This document shows positions 59,635 through 64,000 of a stretch of DNA of 64,000 bases, piece after piece. The notes beneath the pieces were generated by a model that did no database searches, was not told the DNA's origin, and was given only the letters and a program-made list of their open reading frames with translations. Source of the DNA: JAGVPT01 sp035505655 (lineage in GTDB: Bacteria; Bacteroidota; Ignavibacteria; UBA10030; UBA8401); NCBI GenBank assembly GCA_035505655.1, contig DATJQP010000042.1, forward strand, positions 1 through 64,000, read 5' to 3'. The stretch's first letter is position 1, and every line of letters begins with the position of its first letter. A program made the translations under genes and the position numbers.

Positions 59635-60375
59635 TCATTGATGGTTGGGGAGTTTCACCCTGTTTTCTATCCCCTGTTCCCGGGGAACGTTCGTGATGAT
59701 GACGATGTCGACGCGTCGGTTCCGGGCCCGGTTCTCCTCGGAGCTGTTCGGCACCAACGGACGATATTCCGAGTATCCGACCACGGAGACCTTTTCCGGA
59801 TCAAGTCCGTGCTTCTGAATAAGGTAGTAGCCGGCATTAACCGCCCGAGCTACCGAAAGATGCCAGTTCGATGGAAACTGCGCGCTGCTGATCGGCACGT
59901 TGTCGGTATGCCCTTCGATCCGAATGTCATTGGGAAGTTTCTTGAGAACGCTCGCAACCGAATCCAGCACAACCAGGGACGAAGCCTTGAATTCGGCGCT
60001 CCCGGAGCTAAAGAGCAGCTCCTCCATGATATGGATCGTTATTCCTCTCTCATTCTCAGAGACCGAGACAAGTTGCTTCTTAAAGCCGTTTGCCAGGGCT
60101 TCCCGGATTTGCTTCTCGACCTGCAGCCGCTCGTTCTGAACCTGCGGAACGACGGATTGCATCATTCCCATCTGGCCCTGAAGCATCCCCTGTTTCTCCT
60201 TTCCGAACACACCTCCCATCGCGGAGACAAGCTCAGCATACTTTCCCGCGTCGATCTTCGACATCGCGTACAAGATCACGAAGAGACCGAGGAGCAGCGT
60301 AATAAGGTCCGCGTAGGTGAGGAGCCAGCGCTCCTCGTTGTCATGCTGCTCTGCGTGTTTCTCTCCCTTTTTCAC
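59635..60375 (-). CDS. MotB/OmpA stator protein (second type)
   Basis: 246 residues from a GTG with GGAAGG nearby. RWLLTYADLITLLLGLFVILYAMS contains Asp23 in the membrane helix and has the RWLxTYADL pattern of the second MotB group. The OmpA-like domain follows with IEGHTDNVPI and RNRRVDIVI. Start and overlap: it begins 35 bases inside the end of motA2. Together with motA2 it is a stator distinct from the pair at 57213-58882. Confidence 0.9.
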   Translation of the reverse strand: MKKGEKHAEQHDNEERWLLTYADLITLLLGLFVILYAMSKIDAGKYAELVSAMGGVFGKEKQGMLQGQMGMMQSVVPQVQNERLQVEKQIREALANGFKKQLVSVSENERGITIHIMEELLFSSGSAEFKASSLVVLDSVASVLKKLPNDIRIEGHTDNVPISSAQFPSNWHLSVARAVNAGYYLIQKHGLDPEKVSVVGYSEYRPLVPNSSEENRARNRRVDIVIITNVPREQGIENRVKLPNHQ

Positions 60376-61153
60376 GACCTTCCGTCTCCTGTTGACTTGA
60401 TGGCAACATGCTGTTGAGTTTCGCCTTGATCACCGAGGGGATTTCGCCCACCTGGATCGCAAGGATTCCTTCGACGATGATTTCCATGAAGAGGTTCTCC
60501 TCCCCGTGGATGTGTTTCAGTTTGTCCGCAATGGGTAGCCACACGATATTCGCCATGAAGACTCCCCAGAGGGTAGCAATAAACGCACTCGCGATATGAT
60601 GGATGAGAAGATTCGGGTCTTCCCCCGCTGCGGCCAGCGTAGCGATAAGGCCCATGACGGTTCCAATGATACCCATCGTGGGGGAGTACCCTCCCATCTT
60701 CTGGAATACCGAACTGCTCTTCGCATGCCTCAGGGCAGCGTTGTTGACTTCCGTTTCGGCGAGGGAACGAAGCACTTCGGGGTCGGTCCCGTCAATGGCA
60801 AACCGGAGGATCTTTTTCATAAAGGGGTTCTCGACCGCGTCGAGCTCCTTTTCCAGCGCAAGAAGCCCGTCCTTCCGGGCGATTGTCGAGAACTTCACGA
60901 TCTGATCGATTGCGGATTTCACCTCATATTGCGGAGGGAAGAGCGCCAACTTCATCAGCTTCCCGATTGCCGTGAAGCTCTTGATGGACGTCCCGATCAT
61001 CGCCGCCCCGAACGTACCTCCGAACACGATAACAATGGCGGGGAGAAGAATCAACGCTCCGACTGCGCCCCCCTCCAGTGCAAACGATCCGAAGATTGAC
61101 AGCACGCCCAGGAGCAGCCCGCCGAGAGTCCCTATGTCGAGATTCTTCTTCAT
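60341..61153 (-). CDS. MotA-type stator protein (second type)
   Basis: 270 residues, four transmembrane helices. NLDIGTLGGLLLGVLSIFGSFALEGG is the first helix, and MGGYSPTMGIIGTVMGLIATLA the third. The chain is shorter than motA1 and resembles the group found as second stators in Gram-positive and spirochete genomes. It ends 35 bases inside motB2. It follows flgL by 6 bases. Confidence 0.9.
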   Translation of the reverse strand: MKKNLDIGTLGGLLLGVLSIFGSFALEGGAVGALILLPAIVIVFGGTFGAAMIGTSIKSFTAIGKLMKLALFPPQYEVKSAIDQIVKFSTIARKDGLLALEKELDAVENPFMKKILRFAIDGTDPEVLRSLAETEVNNAALRHAKSSSVFQKMGGYSPTMGIIGTVMGLIATLAAAGEDPNLLIHHIASAFIATLWGVFMANIVWLPIADKLKHIHGEENLFMEIIVEGILAIQVGEIPSVIKAKLNSMLPSSQQETEGREKGRETRRAA

Positions 61154-61159
61154 ATCATT

Positions 61160-62047
61160 CTATCTCAAAAAATCCAAAAGTGTTTTCGGCAGGACGCTCG
61201 CCCCCGAGCTCAGCGCAGCCTGAAGTTCGAGCTGGTCCTGGTTCATTTTGATTGTCGTCTCTGCAACATCCGAGTCCTGCTGAACAGAGAGAAGCTGCTG
61301 CAGCTGCGTCTGTTGCGCCGCCAGTTGTGTATCGTTATTATCAAGGTCCTGGATCATTGCCCCGGCCTTCCCCGTAGCGGCGGTCACGCTCGAGAGAAAG
61401 CCGTCGACGGACTGAGACTCGGCGGTCGTCGGAGCCTGTCCCGCCTCCAGCTCATTTTTCACGTTGATCATAAGCTCGAAGATCGCCGTCCCCTGGAACG
61501 CCTGCTGGCCGTCGATGTTGACCGTCTGTGTGACGCCCTCGTTGACGGGGTATTGAATCGTGCCCGTGATCCCGTTGGGATTGGCAGTCACGGTTGAATG
61601 ATCCGCGGCGAGCGTGAAAGGTTGCTGTTTTGTGTTGGTGCCCCCGAAAATATAGACGCCGTTCGATTGCGTGTTTCCGAGCTCCACCGCCTGGCTGAGA
61701 AGCTCGTCGACCTGGTCCGAATAGGTCTTGTAGTCGGCAGTGTTCGCGCCGTTTGTGGCCTGTGAAAGAACTCCTTTGAGACTCACCATGAGGTCGGAAA
61801 AACTGCTTAGCGCGGACTCCGTCGCCTCGGCCTGCGTCTGGGCCTGAGCGTTGTTCTTCTGGTACTGTGCATTGTTGCCGAGGAAGGCTTTGAGACGAAG
61901 AATGGTGTTTGTCGCCACGGGGTCGTCGGATACTTTCATGACCCTCTTTCCGCTCGCAAGTTCGGTCTGTTCATCGTTGATCCGTTCCCTGGTATCGTTG
62001 ATATTGTTCAGGAACGTCGATGCGATTGTGGTCTGTGTAATTCTCAT
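61160..62047 (-). CDS. flgL: Flagellar hook-associated protein 3
   Basis: 295 residues. MRITQTTIASTFLNNINDTRERI and the flagellin-like ELASGKRVMKVSDDPVA with coiled N- and C-terminal helices (GASVLPKTLLDFL) define FlgL. It joins hook and filament. Its ATG shares a base with the flgK stop (TAATG). This gives the usual flgN-flgK-flgL order. Confidence 0.95.
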   Translation of the reverse strand: MRITQTTIASTFLNNINDTRERINDEQTELASGKRVMKVSDDPVATNTILRLKAFLGNNAQYQKNNAQAQTQAEATESALSSFSDLMVSLKGVLSQATNGANTADYKTYSDQVDELLSQAVELGNTQSNGVYIFGGTNTKQQPFTLAADHSTVTANPNGITGTIQYPVNEGVTQTVNIDGQQAFQGTAIFELMINVKNELEAGQAPTTAESQSVDGFLSSVTAATGKAGAMIQDLDNNDTQLAAQQTQLQQLLSVQQDSDVAETTIKMNQDQLELQAALSSGASVLPKTLLDFLR

Positions 62048-63417
62048 TATTGCACCATTTGGATGACTGACTGGAACAGCTGATCGACGACCGAAACGAC
62101 CTTCGACGCGGCATCATAGGCCTGTTGGAACTGGATGAGGTTTGTCATCTCTTCATCGATCGAGACGCCGGAGACCGACGTCCGCTGATTCTGGAGCTGG
62201 GTGAGGACGAGCTGCTGATTCGTCGACGTGTTCTGCGCCGCGTTGATCGCCGTCCCGATGCTGCTGACGAGCGTGTTGTAGTATTGCGAAATGGTCGTTG
62301 TCCCGCCGTTCATGTTCGCCTCGTTCTGTACGTTCGCCATCTGAAGGGCAACGGCGTTATCGCCCGTCGATCCGTCTGCCGACGCGGCGACTTTGTTCGA
62401 GTCTGCGACGAGGACCGGATTAACGGCAATATCGGTCGCAGAGCTTCCCGTGAAGAAGGCAAGCCCGGTCGTCGGTGGATTATCGATTCCGAACCCCGAG
62501 GCATGGAGCGCATTCATCCGGCTGATAAGGGCGTTCGCGGTCGCATCGAGCTTCGTGAGGTATCCCGGAAGGGTCGTATTGTAGCATTCGATGTCCGCGC
62601 CCAGCTCTCCGGATGTCACGGATGTCGGTTGCGTCGAATGATCCGCAAAAACCTGGATTTGGCCGCCGGTTGCAGACGCGGTCAGTGTGACGGCCCCAGT
62701 CTTCGATGCGACAATCGTTCCGCCGATCGAGACGGTCGACGAGCCGTCCGCATTATCGACGACATTGACCTTCACCAGGCTCGCCAGGCTGTCGATTTTC
62801 GAATCGCGCCGATCCTCGAGGCTGCTCGGATCCATCCCCTGCGAGGAGGCATTCGCAATCTGAACATCGAGATCGCTGATCTCCCCGGTCAACTCGTTGA
62901 TGTTTGAGATTTTGCTCTGGACGTCGTTGACGAGATCACCCCGGAGTTGAGTGATATTTGCCGAGATGTTGCGGAATGACTGCGCCACGAGCTGACCTTG
63001 TTCGACAACATTGTCGCGGGCAGCCTGCTCTTCCGGCTGAGACGAAAGTCCCTGGAAGGCGTTGAAGAGCCCGTTGAGGGTCTCGCTCAACCCGGCGTCG
63101 GAAGGTTCATTCACGGCAGCTTCGACCTGTGAGAGGATCGTCTGCTCGGTCGAAGCTTTCCCGCTCGTGTCGCTGGATCCCCACACCTGCTGATCCAAGA
63201 ACCTTTCACGCACCCTGCCGATCTGACTCGCCACGACACCGGTGCCGAGCAAACCCGCGTTTGTCGGCGTCGACGGAGCAGGCTGGAAGTCGACCCGTTG
63301 CCGGGAGTATCCGGGCGTGCTCGCGTTCGCGACGTTGTTGGAGGTTGTCGCCAACGCGAACTGTTGCGCGATGAGTGCACTTCGAGCAGAATTAAGGACG
63401 TCGTTCAAGCCGGCCAT
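62047..63417 (-). CDS. flgK: Flagellar hook-associated protein 1
   Basis: About 456 residues from the ATG at 63417 (MAGLNDVLNSARSAL); the frame extends nine codons upstream. ATTSNNVANASTPGYSRQRVDF is the FlgK/FlgE-type rod-hook signature and SGVSIDEEMTNLIQFQQAYDAASKVV the C-terminal one. Caps the hook for filament attachment. Coupled to flgL by a one-base overlap. Confidence 0.95.
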   Translation of the reverse strand: MAGLNDVLNSARSALIAQQFALATTSNNVANASTPGYSRQRVDFQPAPSTPTNAGLLGTGVVASQIGRVRERFLDQQVWGSSDTSGKASTEQTILSQVEAAVNEPSDAGLSETLNGLFNAFQGLSSQPEEQAARDNVVEQGQLVAQSFRNISANITQLRGDLVNDVQSKISNINELTGEISDLDVQIANASSQGMDPSSLEDRRDSKIDSLASLVKVNVVDNADGSSTVSIGGTIVASKTGAVTLTASATGGQIQVFADHSTQPTSVTSGELGADIECYNTTLPGYLTKLDATANALISRMNALHASGFGIDNPPTTGLAFFTGSSATDIAVNPVLVADSNKVAASADGSTGDNAVALQMANVQNEANMNGGTTTISQYYNTLVSSIGTAINAAQNTSTNQQLVLTQLQNQRTSVSGVSIDEEMTNLIQFQQAYDAASKVVSVVDQLFQSVIQMVQ

Positions 63418-63427
63418 GATATCCTCG

Positions 63428-63865
63428 TCACATTGTCGTATCAACCAATTTCCGGGCGTAGTTCTCTGTCATGATCCTGAGAGTGTGTTTCACAAAGCGC
63501 AATGAGTGCTCAAGGAGCGCACGGTTTTGGCGGCTCACGACCATGATGTTTTCAGCCTTCTCACGCAGCCGAGCTCCTGTTTCAAGGAGCGAAACGGCCC
63601 TTTCGGACGGAGAATGTGCTGCAATTGAGGAGAGGGTCGAAAACTCGTTCGAGCCGTCCGACAACGATCGGCTGAGATTGATCCTCTCCCGTTCAAGCTC
63701 CTCCATCGGGGCAAGAAGCCGTTGCTGCCTCTCCACCGCCGACACAAGGTCTTTGTTCCGGAAGTGAACGAGCGCCTCCTGTTGATCACGGAGAGCTGCC
63801 AGGATGGCCTCCGCAAGATCGGCCTCCGTCCTGATGACTTCTGCGAATTGGTCAGTTGTCGTCAT
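63428..63865 (-). CDS. flgN: Flagellar chaperone FlgN-like protein
   Basis: 145 residues from the ATG at 63865 (MTTTDQFAEV). Mostly helical with a long amphipathic coil (AALRDQQEALVHFRNKDLVSAVERQQ, split here only for reading) and no catalytic motif. Its position directly before flgK and its size are as expected for FlgN, which chaperones FlgK and FlgL. It overlaps the lytic transglycosylase end by 14 bases. Sequence signatures for FlgN are weak, so context carries much of the call. Confidence 0.82.
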   Translation of the reverse strand: MTTTDQFAEVIRTEADLAEAILAALRDQQEALVHFRNKDLVSAVERQQRLLAPMEELERERINLSRSLSDGSNEFSTLSSIAAHSPSERAVSLLETGARLREKAENIMVVSRQNRALLEHSLRFVKHTLRIMTENYARKLVDTTM

Positions 63866-64000
63866 CCGACACTTCCTTCTGTTGTTCAAAGACCTGGAGA
63901 TAGTTGAGTACTCTGTTCACGTACTCCTTTGTCTCTTTGATAGCCGGCACACCTCCGTGTTTCTCGACGACTGCCGGTCCGGCGTTGTAGGAGGCAACCG
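63852..64000 (-). CDS. Lytic transglycosylase, C-terminal part cut by window edge
   Basis: The minus strand from the right edge reads VASYNAGPAVVEKHGGVPAI and ends about 48 residues in, at a TGA at 63854. This is the C-terminal signature (AAYNAGPxxVxxxGGxP, then ETxxYVxRVL) of SLT-type soluble lytic transglycosylases. Flagellar operons often encode such an enzyme, or a FlgJ domain, to open peptidoglycan for the rod. The catalytic Glu is outside the window. It overlaps the start of flgN by 14 bases. Confidence 0.85.
   Translation of the reverse strand, partial: VASYNAGPAVVEKHGGVPAIKETKEYVNRVLNYLQVFEQQKEVSDDDN

Noticed and set aside
59482..60417. Long plus-strand frame opposite motB2 and fliW
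   Set aside because: Antisense shadow of well-recognised genes; no ribosome-binding site or domain.
62125..62907. Plus-strand frame opposite flgK
   Set aside because: Arg-rich shadow of FlgK codons; no independent support.

Overview
The window looks like about 64 kb of a chromosome from the Bacteroidota/Chlorobi/Ignavibacteriota superphylum, most likely a flagellated, Ignavibacteria-like lineage with medium-high GC. This placement is an inference. It rests on secreted proteins with a type IX secretion (T9SS) type A C-terminus of the NYPNPFNP kind, two PorV/PorQ-like outer-membrane proteins, a YD-repeat protein, M16 and site-2 proteases, and a complete-looking flagellar late-gene block with FliW and CsrA. 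No rRNA, tRNA, CRISPR array or prophage was seen.

Layout. The left edge (1-134) holds the N-terminus of a REP-associated tyrosine transposase and a perfect REP-like hairpin. From 146 to 13051 everything is on the minus strand: a secreted LVIVP-repeat protein, a YifB/ComM ATPase, a detached nuoG-nuoH-nuoI trio, an alanine-aminotransferase-like enzyme, an M16 peptidase, a BNR-repeat protein, an internally duplicated membrane protein and uridine kinase. From 13221 to 21827 (plus) runs a tightly overlapping operon with three paralogous GT2 glycosyltransferases, a flippase-like membrane protein, a NodB deacetylase, a GT-B glycosyltransferase, a PHP-type hydrolase and an outer-membrane-type protein.

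21885-24100 (minus) encodes a degenerate sigma-54-activator-like ATPase, a polytopic membrane protein, and an overlapping 60-residue membrane peptide ORF with its own ribosome-binding site. 24492-26343 (plus) holds a small secreted protein made almost entirely of a 15-residue DGTIPQPAPRPS repeat, then a site-2 protease. After a promoter/leader/terminator arrangement at 26349-26511 comes a long plus-strand block to 37365: lipoprotein, T9SS-type propeller protein, two PorV-like proteins, GT4, flippase, deacetylase-like protein, GT4, GT9 and a periplasmic thioredoxin. This looks like envelope polysaccharide assembly joined to outer-membrane and secretion genes.

From 37352 to 56008 the content is mainly housekeeping: two more GT9 transferases, endonuclease III, aspartate kinase and DapA (with a palindromic operator candidate), a YedY/SuoX-like oxidoreductase, an ABC-2 exporter, AsnRS, NadA, deoxynucleoside kinase, FolK, FolB, GlnRS, GltX and a YD-repeat protein. 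From 56009 to the right edge (minus) is a motility cluster read in the order lytic transglycosylase, FlgN, FlgK, FlgL, MotA2, MotB2, FliW, CsrA, MotA1, MotB1, then a response regulator with an inactive-looking HD-GYP domain. Two distinct stator pairs flank the FliW/CsrA switch.

Most adjacent genes overlap by 1-4 bases (ATGA, GTGA, TTGA or TGATG), so translational coupling is general here. Where a reading frame could be extended upstream, starts were chosen from overlaps, Shine-Dalgarno spacing and family N-termini.
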